DNA from: Pirellulales bacterium | GTDB taxonomy: Bacteria > Planctomycetota > Planctomycetia > Pirellulales > DATAWG01 | Assembly: GCA_035939775.1 (NCBI GenBank) | Contig: DASZFO010000064.1 | Coordinates: 26,014-90,013, forward strand | Length of the DNA: 64,000 nt | Reading direction: 5' to 3' | Shown: positions 7,931 to 16,467 of the stretch, one piece after another | Layout: each line of letters opens with the position of its first letter | Position numbering within the stretch: position 1 is the stretch's first letter | The notes under the pieces: generated by a model | The model's input: only the letters and a program-made list of their open reading frames with translations | What the model was told of the DNA's origin: nothing | The model's database searches: none | Translations under genes and position numbers: made by a program

Positions 7931-9568
7931 TCAAGGATGGATGCCATTGAGCCGGCAACAAAGCGGCACGATCGGCGAGGAGTCGAAAAAGTCGCAGATG
8001 ACCACGTTGATCTTCTCGTGCCCCGGCCAGCGCTCGATGCCGCGCATCGCACTGCCTTGGCCGCCGCGGGTGAGGTATTCGAGATCAAACGACGGGTTCG
8101 TGGCCGAGCCGCGGTTGGCCAGATCGATGCCGATGACCTCTTGATTGGCGGTCACGGTCCAGGACAAGACAAACAACTTGCCCGGCTTTTGAGCCGCGAG
8201 CTTTGCCTTCTGGTCCGCCTCGACCTGTGTCCAGATAGCGCGGTTCGCGTAGCTACCGCCGAAAGCCTCATTGGCATCGAAGGCGAACGGCGCGTGATCC
8301 GTATGTCCCTGGAAAAACACGATCACGCGACTTTTCGAGCCAGTTAGGAGGTCGACCAAGCGAGTCTTCAGGACCGCGGCTTCACTCTGAGCGTTGTTTG
8401 AGCCGTCTTTCCGATAAACATTCTCCGCGCCTAATTCCGTAAGGATCGCCGCGCTCAACTTTTCCCAAACTTCGCTGGGTGCGTCGTTCAATCCCTGCCA
8501 ATTGCAGAATTCCAAGACGATCAACTCGTGCTCGTGGCCCGGCGCTTCGATAAAGGCCCGGATTTGGCGAAGCATGTCTCGCGTCTTCGGGCCGAGCAGG
8601 GCGTGATGGAAGTAAAAATCGCTCCCGTCATACGCCGTTCGCATGTCGAGCCAACGGATGCCCCCTTCGAGTTGCTCCTTGATATCGAGCCGTTGCGTTT
8701 TGGCCCAGGGCTTCGTGATATTGAGGCCCAACCCGGCCAGCCACTCGGCGGTGCTGCGCTCGGGAGATTTGCGGTCGCTGAGGTCGTAGGCGCCGCTGTC
8801 GTGCGTGCCCGGCAGCGCGACCTGCGCGAGCGTTTTGTCGGCGAGCGTCGTGAAGTTTCGAGTCATCCAATTGTCGTAACGCCGAACGACGGCCGGGCTG
8901 GAATTCGCACCGGGTAACGCTTCGTCTTTGCCGATGATTTGCAGACATCGCGCCAATTCGAGCGACGCAAAATACACGTCGCTTCGCTCGCCGATGGTCG
9001 CCCGAGCGGGACGCAACTCCGACTGCAAAACGGGCTGCCACTCTGGAAGGGTCGCAGAGGAATCGACCGAAGCGAGCAATTCGGGGCAGGTTGTTCCCGT
9101 GGCCTCCTGGTATCGCTGTTTCGATTCGGTGGCCAACTTCGGGGCAGGCGGAAAGTGAACCGTGACGTCGATCTCGCCTCGTTCCTCGTTCGACAGTTCG
9201 CGGAGAGTCCCAGGCTGATGATCGAGGTATCGAATCGCTTGTTGGATATCGACAACCAGCTTGAAACCGGCTGCGGCTTGCTCGCCGTTCAATACTTCCA
9301 CGTAATAGGCGCGAATTCTCTTGCCCTCCTCGGGCGCCAATCGGTCATCCCATTGGTCGATGCAGGTGAAATCCCCACCGCCGGCGACGGCCGGCGCGAT
9401 TTCCCTTCCGCTTGAATCATCGTGCCTGATCCGCACGCTGTATCCCGATTCGCGCGAAACCGCGGGATCGAGTCGGATGCAGAGTTTGGTTGCCGCCAAT
9501 AGGGGCATCGCCGGCGCGAGCGCGAGGGCGCCGGCCAACAAGACTCGTCGGATCGGAAGCAGCATCAT
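7931..9568 (-). CDS. Secreted phosphatidylinositol-specific phospholipase C X-domain protein
   Basis: 545 residues with an N-terminal signal peptide (LLAGALALAPAMPLLAA). The C-terminal half holds a PLC-X type barrel: ALPGTHDSGAYDL with the first catalytic His at ~256, GIRWLDMRTAYDG, FYFHHALLG with the second His at ~321/322, and HELIVLEFCNW. The N-terminal ~230 residues have no recognisable domain. It is likely an exported phosphodiesterase acting on phosphoinositides or their glycan-linked forms. The exact substrate is unknown; related bacterial proteins are often annotated only as PLC-X domain proteins. Confidence 0.82.
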   Translation of the reverse strand: MMLLPIRRVLLAGALALAPAMPLLAATKLCIRLDPAVSRESGYSVRIRHDDSSGREIAPAVAGGGDFTCIDQWDDRLAPEEGKRIRAYYVEVLNGEQAAAGFKLVVDIQQAIRYLDHQPGTLRELSNEERGEIDVTVHFPPAPKLATESKQRYQEATGTTCPELLASVDSSATLPEWQPVLQSELRPARATIGERSDVYFASLELARCLQIIGKDEALPGANSSPAVVRRYDNWMTRNFTTLADKTLAQVALPGTHDSGAYDLSDRKSPERSTAEWLAGLGLNITKPWAKTQRLDIKEQLEGGIRWLDMRTAYDGSDFYFHHALLGPKTRDMLRQIRAFIEAPGHEHELIVLEFCNWQGLNDAPSEVWEKLSAAILTELGAENVYRKDGSNNAQSEAAVLKTRLVDLLTGSKSRVIVFFQGHTDHAPFAFDANEAFGGSYANRAIWTQVEADQKAKLAAQKPGKLFVLSWTVTANQEVIGIDLANRGSATNPSFDLEYLTRGGQGSAMRGIERWPGHEKINVVICDFFDSSPIVPLCCRLNGIHP

Positions 9569-9652
9569 TTCAATGGACGGAATCGCAAGATCCGAGAGCG
9601 CCGATTACAATATGGAATCGCACTTTATTTCTTCCGCGTTGTTCGCAACGAC

Positions 9653-11260
9653 ATGAAACCAATTCTTGTCCCCGTCATTGCCGTTTCGATCTTCGGTTTG
9701 CTTGCGATGAGCGCCGAAGCCGCCGAGATGCCGCGCAAGCCGCAGTATTACTATACCGTTCCCGCAGCCGGTCCGCCGCAAACCATCGATGCCGATGTTT
9801 GCGTTTACGGCGCGACACCCGCCGGGATCATTGCCGCGATCCAGGCTCGCCGGATGGGTAAAGCGGCGGTGCTTGTCGAATTCGGCCGGCATTTAGGCGG
9901 GATGACGGCGAGCGGACTGTCAAAAACAGACGGCGGCAAGCACGCTGCCGGCATCTCGCGCGAGTTCTACAAAGTGGTCGGCGATCGCGATTTTTCGCCG
10001 GCCGCCGCGGAGGCTCAGTTCCTGCACATGCTCGAAGCGGACGAGGTTCGCCTTTTCCGGGAGCATCGCCTGACGGCCGTTGCGAAGGATGCAAACCGGA
10101 TTACTGAAATCGAAACGGAAAACGGCAATCGCTTTCGTGCCCGCGTGTTTATCGACGCGACATACGAGGGCGATCTGCTCGCCAAGGCCGGTGTCTCGTT
10201 TACGGTCGGCCGCGAGGCGAATTCGCTCTATCGCGAGACGATCGACGGCATCACGGCGGGCAGCGCGGCCCACAACTTTCGTTTTCCCGTCGATCCCTAC
10301 CGCACTCCGTGCGATGCAGCCAGCGGGTTGCTCGAAGGCATTTCTGCCGCCGGGCCTGGCACGGTCGGCTCCGGCGATCGGCACGTGCAGGCGTACAACT
10401 TTCGCATGTATCTGAGCAAAGGGCCGAATCGAATTCCGTTTCCGAAGCCGCAAAACTACGATCCCGAGCGTTACACGCTTTTGGCCCGCTACATCGCCGC
10501 TGGGGCCGCGATCCCCGATTTCATGCAGCTTCAAGAGGGAGATTCCAACAATCAAGGGGGCTTCTCAACCGACAACATCGGCGCGAGCGACCGTTGGCCC
10601 GAGGCCGATTACGCCGAGCGCGAGACGATCTATCAGGATCACATCAGCTATCAGCAAGGGATGATGTGGTTTCTTACGCATGACGAGCGCGTGCCGGAAG
10701 CGATCCGCCGCGCGGTCGGCGCGTATGGTCTCTCGCCGACCGATTTTCAGGAGACCGGCGGCTGGCCGCATCAGTTGTACGTTCGCGAGGGGCGGCGAAT
10801 GGTCGCCGACTACGTGATGACCGAGCACAATTGCCGCGGCCAGATCGTGGCCGAGGATTCGATCGGGCTGGCGGAATACAATATGGATTCGCACCATTGC
10901 CAGCGCTGCCTCCTCATGGATAAGGACGCGAAGACCGGCGAGTCGCGGGCGATCGTCAGGAATGAGGGAGACGTGCAGGTGCACGTGCCGGGACCGTATC
11001 CTGTTGCGTATCGCTCGATCGTGCCGAAACAGGCCGAGTGCTCGAACTTGCTCGTCCCCGTTTGCCTTTCGGCCAGCCACATCGCTTACGGATCGATCCG
11101 CATGGAGCCGGTCTTTATGGTGCTTGGCCAAAGCGCCGGCACTGCCGCCGCGCTGGCGATCGACGCCGACGCCCCGGTGCAACAAGTCGATTACGCGAAA
11201 CTGCGCGCCCGTCTGTTGGCGGACCATCAAATGTTGAACGTCCCGGCAAAGAAACCTTGA
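9653..11260 (+). CDS. Secreted FAD-dependent oxidoreductase
   Basis: 535 residues. A signal peptide (PVIAVSIFGLLAMSAEAAE) is followed by an FAD-binding Rossmann motif DVCVYGATPAGIIAAIQARR, then GRHLGGMTASGLSKTDGG, EGDLLAKAGVSFTVGRE and a C-terminal VPVCLSASHIAYGSIRMEP segment. This is the FAD_oxidored family common in planctomycetes. The substrate is unknown; exported members often sit with polysaccharide or organic-acid degradation. bioA follows in the same direction after 64 bases that contain a dispersed repeat, so co-transcription is possible but not required. Confidence 0.85.
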   Translation: MKPILVPVIAVSIFGLLAMSAEAAEMPRKPQYYYTVPAAGPPQTIDADVCVYGATPAGIIAAIQARRMGKAAVLVEFGRHLGGMTASGLSKTDGGKHAAGISREFYKVVGDRDFSPAAAEAQFLHMLEADEVRLFREHRLTAVAKDANRITEIETENGNRFRARVFIDATYEGDLLAKAGVSFTVGREANSLYRETIDGITAGSAAHNFRFPVDPYRTPCDAASGLLEGISAAGPGTVGSGDRHVQAYNFRMYLSKGPNRIPFPKPQNYDPERYTLLARYIAAGAAIPDFMQLQEGDSNNQGGFSTDNIGASDRWPEADYAERETIYQDHISYQQGMMWFLTHDERVPEAIRRAVGAYGLSPTDFQETGGWPHQLYVREGRRMVADYVMTEHNCRGQIVAEDSIGLAEYNMDSHHCQRCLLMDKDAKTGESRAIVRNEGDVQVHVPGPYPVAYRSIVPKQAECSNLLVPVCLSASHIAYGSIRMEPVFMVLGQSAGTAAALAIDADAPVQQVDYAKLRARLLADHQMLNVPAKKP

Positions 11261-11272
11261 ACCGGCGCAACC

Positions 11273-11310
11273 GTAGGGTGCATCAAGCGGTCCTCCGCGC
11301 AGACGCACCG
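11273..11310. repeat. Dispersed repeat shared with 42204-42242
   Basis: The 38-base stretch running from GTAGGGTGCATCAAGCGG to GACGCACCG is nearly identical to the reverse complement of 42204-42242. It is a single arm here; the other copy has both arms. Confidence 0.7.
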
Positions 11311-11324
11311 CGCCCGGCCCTGTC

Positions 11325-12743
11325 ATGCCCACTCACGACGAACTCCGCCGCTGGGACCGCGAGTTGGTTTGGCACGCCTTCACTCAGATGGCCGAGTACG
11401 AGCCGCTGGTGATCGAGCGGGCCGAGGGGTGCACGCTGTTCGACATCGATGGCCGCGCGTATCTCGACGGCACGAGCAGCCTGTGGTGCAACATTCACGG
11501 GCATCGCCATCCGCGGATCGATGCCGCCATCCGCCTGCAGTTGGATCGGGTCGCCCACGTCACGAATCTCGGCTCGTCAAATCCGACAACAATTGAGCTT
11601 GCCAAGCGGCTCGTCGATCTGGCCCCGGCGGGGCTCGGCCACGTGTTCTTCTCCGACGACGGGGCGACGGCGGTCGAGGTGGCGCTCAAGATGGCGTTTC
11701 AGTATTGGCGGCAGCGGCAGGGACTGTCCCCGTTTGCGGAGTCCGCGCAGCAAAAGGGGACTGTCCCTTTCCGCCCGAACATCGATAAAGGCCCGCAGCC
11801 GCGGAAGCGGCTGTTCGTCGCGCTCGAAGGGGCGTATCACGGCGACACGCTCGGGAGCGTCAGCGTCGGCGGGGTCGAGCGGTTTCATGCCATGTTTCGC
11901 CCGCTGTTGTTCGAGGTGCTTCGGCTGCCGGCCCCCGACTCGTATCGACGTCCGCCGGGCGTGCTTCCCGAGCAGGCCGCGGCTCACTACCTAGCGCCGA
12001 TGGAGCAACTTCTCGCCGCCCGGCATGACGAGATCGCGGCGGTCGTGATCGAACCGCTATTGCAAGCCGCGGCCGGCATGATCATGCACCCGCCCGGCTA
12101 TTTGCGCGGTGTGCGCGAACTGACGCGGCGGTACGGCGTGCTGTTGATCGCCGATGAAGTGGCTGTAGCCTTCGGCCGCACGGGCACGATGTTCGCCTGC
12201 GAGCAGGAATCCGTGTCGCCCGATTTCTTGTGTCTGGCCAAAGGACTTACCGGCGGCTATCTCCCGCTGGCTGCGACCCTCACGACCGACGAAATCTGGC
12301 GCGCATTTCTCGGCACGTATGCCGAAGGAAGGGCCTTCTTCCATGGTCACACCTACGGGGGCAACCCGCTCGGCGCCGCGGCCGCGCTGGCCACGCTCGA
12401 TGTCTTTGAAGAAGAACAAACGCTCGCCGGTTTGCAGCCGAAGATCGCCCGCCTCGCGGAGCACCTCGACCACATCGGCCAACTCCCGCACGTCGGCAAT
12501 GTCCGCCAGCGCGGCCTGATCGCCGGCATCGAATTGGTTCGCGACGTAGCGACAAAGCAGCAATACGGCTGGGAAGAAAAACGGGGCCAGAGAGTCTGCG
12601 ACGCCGCGAGATCCGAAGGCGTCCTCCTGCGGCCGCTCGGCAACGTGATCGTCATCATGCCGCCGCTGGCGATCACGCTCGATGAACTTGACCGCATCTG
12701 TCTTGCCGTCGAGCGCGGCATTCACGGCGCGACGATCGATTAG
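11325..12743 (+). CDS. bioA: Adenosylmethionine-8-amino-7-oxononanoate aminotransferase
   Basis: 472 residues. Hallmarks of BioA are present: WHAFTQMAEYEPL, DGTSSLWCNIHGHRHP, VFFSDDGATAVEVALKMA, the ADEVAVAFGRTG Asp, and the PLP lysine in LCLAKGLTGGYLPL. It transfers the amino group of S-adenosylmethionine to KAPA to make DAPA in biotin synthesis. The protein is longer than usual because residues ~132-149 (SPFAESAQQKGTVPF) are encoded by a palindromic repeat inserted in frame between two conserved blocks. No other bio genes lie nearby. It is convergent with valS, 10 bases apart. Confidence 0.93.
   Translation: MPTHDELRRWDRELVWHAFTQMAEYEPLVIERAEGCTLFDIDGRAYLDGTSSLWCNIHGHRHPRIDAAIRLQLDRVAHVTNLGSSNPTTIELAKRLVDLAPAGLGHVFFSDDGATAVEVALKMAFQYWRQRQGLSPFAESAQQKGTVPFRPNIDKGPQPRKRLFVALEGAYHGDTLGSVSVGGVERFHAMFRPLLFEVLRLPAPDSYRRPPGVLPEQAAAHYLAPMEQLLAARHDEIAAVVIEPLLQAAAGMIMHPPGYLRGVRELTRRYGVLLIADEVAVAFGRTGTMFACEQESVSPDFLCLAKGLTGGYLPLAATLTTDEIWRAFLGTYAEGRAFFHGHTYGGNPLGAAAALATLDVFEEEQTLAGLQPKIARLAEHLDHIGQLPHVGNVRQRGLIAGIELVRDVATKQQYGWEEKRGQRVCDAARSEGVLLRPLGNVIVIMPPLAITLDELDRICLAVERGIHGATID
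11720..11770. repeat. GGGGACWGTCCCC-type repeat core inserted inside bioA
   Basis: Two copies of the near-palindrome GGGACTGTCCC flank a short stem (TTTGCGGAGTCCGCGCAGCAAA). The sequence matches the core of the intergenic element at 38389-38488 and is read through in frame by bioA. Confidence 0.85.
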
Positions 12744-12753
12744 ACGCGGAACA

Positions 12754-15700
12754 TTACCCTCGTTCTAACTCCGCAAGCGCCACCGTAGTGCTTTTTAGGC
12801 GGTCGTATAGCCCGGCGAGGCTCTCGCGCTCCTTTTGCACCACGTCGGCCGGGGCGCGGCTGATGAAGTTTTCGTTCGATAGCTTTTTTTCTTTTGCTTC
12901 GATTTGCTGGCGCAGCTTTTCCGCTTCCTTCTCGTTACGGGCGATTTCGGCATCGATGTCGATATGCTCCGCCAGATCGACAAACACTTCACAGCCGGCG
13001 GCCGTAACATTGGCCGAGCGGGCAGGCGGCTGGACCTCCGGCCCCCAAGCCGTCGCGGTGGCGCCGGCCATCGACGCGAAGTATGGGGCCATGGGTTCGA
13101 GCAGCTTCCTCGTTGCCGCGTCCGTTTTCACGGCGAAATGGATTGGCGTCTTCGGCGGAATGCTCTGCCGACTCCTCACTTCGCCCAAGCCTGCGAGCAC
13201 CGCCTGAAACTTCGCAAACTGGGCTTCAATCTCGGCGTCTTGCAGACCGCGCTCGACTTCCGGCCAAGCGGCAATCATCACGCTCCCTGCACAACGAGCC
13301 GGGGCCATCAGGCCTCGGATGGGCGCCGCCTCCGCCAATCGCTGCCAAATCTCTTCCGTGATAAACGGCACCATCGGATGCAGCAACCGCACGATCGTAT
13401 CAAGCAGATGGGCCAAGATTCGCTGCGCGACCGGCCGCGACGAAGCGTCTGCGAGCCGCGTCTTCACCATCTCCAGGTAGTAGCTGCAAAACTCATCCCA
13501 GGCAAAGTCGTAGAGCAGCCGCGCCGCCTGGGCGAACTTGAAATTCTCGAGTGCCGCGGTCACTTGCTCCGTCACTGTCGAAAGCCGGCTCAGAATCCAG
13601 CAATCTTCCGTCGCCAGTGCCGACATATCGACCGGCTCCGGCGTATACCCGTCGAGATTCAAGAGCGTAAATCGGGCCGCATTCCAGAGCTTGTTGCAAA
13701 AGTTGCGGGCCAGCTCAAAGCGCTCGCTGATCACCGGCGCGCGCGGCAGCGCGGCATCCTCCGGCTTGGTCGCCCATTGCGTCGAAAACTCTGCGCCGCA
13801 ATGCGGGCATTTCACGCGCGGCAGCACGCGATTCTTTTGCGTCTGTTCGATTGCCTTGTGGCAGTGCGGGCATTCGAACTCGACCGGCATCCGCACGTCT
13901 TGCGTCTCGGTCGCCATGAACGCCAGCCCGAACCGCAGTGCATCCGCCCCGAATTTGCCGATCACGTCGAGCGGATCGACCCCGTTCCCCTTCGATTTCG
14001 ACATCGTCTCGCCGTAACCGTCGAGAATCGTGGGATGAATATACACGTCGCGAAACGGCACTTCGCCGATGTTGTACAGCCCTGCTAGCACCATCCGCGC
14101 GACCCACAGCGTGATGATCCCGCGACTGGTCAACAGGGCGCTCGTCGGATAGTAATAGCGCTGCTCACTCCAATCCGGATTTCCGGGTCCCCTTGGCTCG
14201 TCGGGGAGTGTAGGACCCGGCCAACCCAAAGTGCTATGTGGCCATAATGCGGAACTGAACCAGGTGTCGAGCACGTCCGAATCCTGCTCGAAGCCGGCCG
14301 CCTCAAGCAACTCAATGACTTCACAATCGTCTTGATCTCGAACGCAGACAAGGATTTCTTCATCCTCGTCGCTTGGTTCAATCAGGTCGAATCGGATCGA
14401 CCAACTCTTCGAATCGACTTCCAAGAACGACTTGGTTCCCCACGAGGCTGCGGCGCGATCACTTGCCACCCAGGAAGCAAGCGTTTCGATTCGTTGGCCA
14501 AGCCTCGCTCCGAGCGGGATGCTTGCATTCTTAGCCAACCGCCAAACTGGGACGCGATGCCCCCACCACAATTGGCGCCCGATGCACCAATCGCGCTTTT
14601 CGCCGAGCCAATCGAGATACGTCTTGGCATATCGCTCAGGATGAATCTTCACTCGCCCGCTCGTCACGGCGTCCATCGCCGATTGCGAAAGCTGCTCCAT
14701 CCGCACGAACCATTGATCGGCCAGATACGGCTCGATCGGCGTCTTCGAGCGGTCGGAATGAGCCAGGTCGATTTCGCGGTCTTCGATCTTCTCGATCAAA
14801 CCGGCTGTTTCCAGATCCGCGACGACGCGCTTGCGGGCCTCGGGCACCTTCAATCCTTTATACGGCCCGGCGGCGTCGTTCAGTGTGCCATCCGGATTGA
14901 GGATATTGATCGCGCCGATTTCCTTGTGCCGCTGCCAAACGTCATAGTCGTTCGCGTCGTGGGCCGGAGTGATCTTCACGCAGCCGCTGCCGAGTTCCGG
15001 CTTGGCCCATTCGTCGGCGATGAGCGGAATCTCGCGGTTCAACAGCGGCAAACGCAGTTTCCGTCCGGCTCGCGCCATATCGCGCAGTTTTTCCAATCGC
15101 GGCAACATGCTGTGGCGGCGATCGGCGAGGTCGTCGATTTGCGCTTGAAGGTCGAGTTTATCTTTCGCTGGCGAGGCAGCCAGTCGCTCGCGCAGCTCAC
15201 GCTCTGCCTTGTCGAGCGCCGCGGCCGGATCGGGATGCACCGCCACCGCGGTGTCGCCGAGCATCGTCTCGGGCCGCGTCGTGGCGATCGTCACGTGCGT
15301 TGGTTCGCCGGGCAGCGGCTCAATCGCAGGATAGCGGAAATGCCAAAAGTGTCCCTTCACCGTCTCGTGGAAGACCTCGTCGTCGCTCACGGCCGTTTGC
15401 AGGAACGTATCCCAATTCACGAGCCGCTTGCCGCGATAGATCATCCCGTCGTTGAACATGCGGAAGAAAGTGTGCCGCACGGCCCGGGCGCACTGGGCGT
15501 CGAGCGTGAACCGCGTCCGCCGCCAGTCGCAACTGCAACCCATCTGCTTGAGCTGCGCGAGAATGCGGGCCTCGTACTCCTCCTTCCACGACCAGATGCG
15601 GGCCACGAGCGCCTCGCGCCCCAAATCGTGCCGGCTCAGTTTTTCTTCCGAGAGCAGCCGCCGCTCGACGACTGCTTGCGTGGCGATCCCGGCGTGATCG

Positions 15701-15966
15701 GTCCCCGGCATCCAGAGCGCGTTAAAGCCCTGCATCCGCTTCGAGCGGATGAGAATGTCTTGCAGAGTATTGTTGAGCGCATGGCCGAGGTGCAGTGCGC
15801 CGGTGACATTCGGCGGCGGGATGACGATCGTATAAGGCTCGCGGCGCTTCGGATCGCCTGGTGGCCGCGGATCGGGATCGCTTGCGAAATAGCCGCGCGA
15901 TTCCCAAAACGGATACCACTGTCGCTCGGCCGCGAGATGATCGTATTGCTTGGGGAGTTCGGACAC
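12754..15966 (-). CDS. valS: Valine--tRNA ligase with extra insertions
   Basis: 1070 residues, longer than the usual ~880-950. Class I signatures are clear: HLGH (59-62) after PPPNVTGAL, and TMSKSKGNGVDPLDV (from ~654). The editing-domain region TTRPETMLGDTAVAVHP and the tRNA-facing WWGHRVPVW are present, with a C-terminal coiled coil (EIARNEKEAEKLRQQIEAKE). Two insertions are notable: a helical ~45-residue segment in the editing domain (DKAERELRERLAASPAKD), and a zinc ribbon CPHC...CPHC (C699, C702, C720, C723) between the KMSKS loop and the anticodon-binding domain. It charges tRNA-Val. It lies 45 bases downstream of the retropepsin-like gene and may belong to the cimA transcript. Confidence 0.95.
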   Translation of the reverse strand: MSELPKQYDHLAAERQWYPFWESRGYFASDPDPRPPGDPKRREPYTIVIPPPNVTGALHLGHALNNTLQDILIRSKRMQGFNALWMPGTDHAGIATQAVVERRLLSEEKLSRHDLGREALVARIWSWKEEYEARILAQLKQMGCSCDWRRTRFTLDAQCARAVRHTFFRMFNDGMIYRGKRLVNWDTFLQTAVSDDEVFHETVKGHFWHFRYPAIEPLPGEPTHVTIATTRPETMLGDTAVAVHPDPAAALDKAERELRERLAASPAKDKLDLQAQIDDLADRRHSMLPRLEKLRDMARAGRKLRLPLLNREIPLIADEWAKPELGSGCVKITPAHDANDYDVWQRHKEIGAINILNPDGTLNDAAGPYKGLKVPEARKRVVADLETAGLIEKIEDREIDLAHSDRSKTPIEPYLADQWFVRMEQLSQSAMDAVTSGRVKIHPERYAKTYLDWLGEKRDWCIGRQLWWGHRVPVWRLAKNASIPLGARLGQRIETLASWVASDRAAASWGTKSFLEVDSKSWSIRFDLIEPSDEDEEILVCVRDQDDCEVIELLEAAGFEQDSDVLDTWFSSALWPHSTLGWPGPTLPDEPRGPGNPDWSEQRYYYPTSALLTSRGIITLWVARMVLAGLYNIGEVPFRDVYIHPTILDGYGETMSKSKGNGVDPLDVIGKFGADALRFGLAFMATETQDVRMPVEFECPHCHKAIEQTQKNRVLPRVKCPHCGAEFSTQWATKPEDAALPRAPVISERFELARNFCNKLWNAARFTLLNLDGYTPEPVDMSALATEDCWILSRLSTVTEQVTAALENFKFAQAARLLYDFAWDEFCSYYLEMVKTRLADASSRPVAQRILAHLLDTIVRLLHPMVPFITEEIWQRLAEAAPIRGLMAPARCAGSVMIAAWPEVERGLQDAEIEAQFAKFQAVLAGLGEVRSRQSIPPKTPIHFAVKTDAATRKLLEPMAPYFASMAGATATAWGPEVQPPARSANVTAAGCEVFVDLAEHIDIDAEIARNEKEAEKLRQQIEAKEKKLSNENFISRAPADVVQKERESLAGLYDRLKSTTVALAELERG

Positions 15967-16011
15967 GGCGGGAAGAGCGCGAGTGGGAGCTAAAGTGGTG
16001 ACTGGAGGAAT

Positions 16012-16443
16012 TCACTTGGCATCGAAATACTTCACGTGAATTAGCTGATGGCCGACCATGTCTACTGCCGCCAGGGATTGTTCCAGCACAATATAGCCAA
16101 CCAGCGGCTCGTATCGGTCGTCTTTCGGCTTCATGTCGAGAAACAACACTTCGCTGGAAACGGCACGGAAGCCCTCAATTTGGACCTTCACCGGGCCGCG
16201 GATTTCTCCCCGAAGGATCGATTGATCGGCAACCTCAACGTCCACTTTTTCAAGCAACTGCAATTCTCCCAAACGCTCTCTCCATGCACTCGGCAGAACC
16301 AGATGCGATGCACCGGTATCCACGAGTGCATCGCACCGCAACGTAAACTGCGGGCTGGCGAAGTTTTCGACGGTGACCGATGTAATTATCCGGCCCATGT
16401 TCGGTGTGCTCCGGTATCTGAGCTTTATTGTGGTCGTCGCCAT
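16012..16443 (-). CDS. Retropepsin-like aspartic protease (clan AA)
   Basis: 143 residues from ATG 16443, with an excellent SD (AAAGGAGGAAG) upstream. The motif CDALVDTGASHLVLP holds the single catalytic Asp (D42) of the D-T-G-A type, followed by the GEIRGPVKVQI flap region and FLDMKPKDDRYEPLVGYIVLE. Such proteins act as homodimers, each giving one Asp. There is no signal peptide, so it is cytoplasmic. It lies between cimA (24 bases upstream) and valS (45 bases downstream), consistent with one transcript. The target is unknown; many bacterial members are uncharacterised. Confidence 0.82.
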   Translation of the reverse strand: MATTTIKLRYRSTPNMGRIITSVTVENFASPQFTLRCDALVDTGASHLVLPSAWRERLGELQLLEKVDVEVADQSILRGEIRGPVKVQIEGFRAVSSEVLFLDMKPKDDRYEPLVGYIVLEQSLAAVDMVGHQLIHVKYFDAK

Positions 16444-16467
16444 ACATCTTCCTCCTTTACCAACTCG

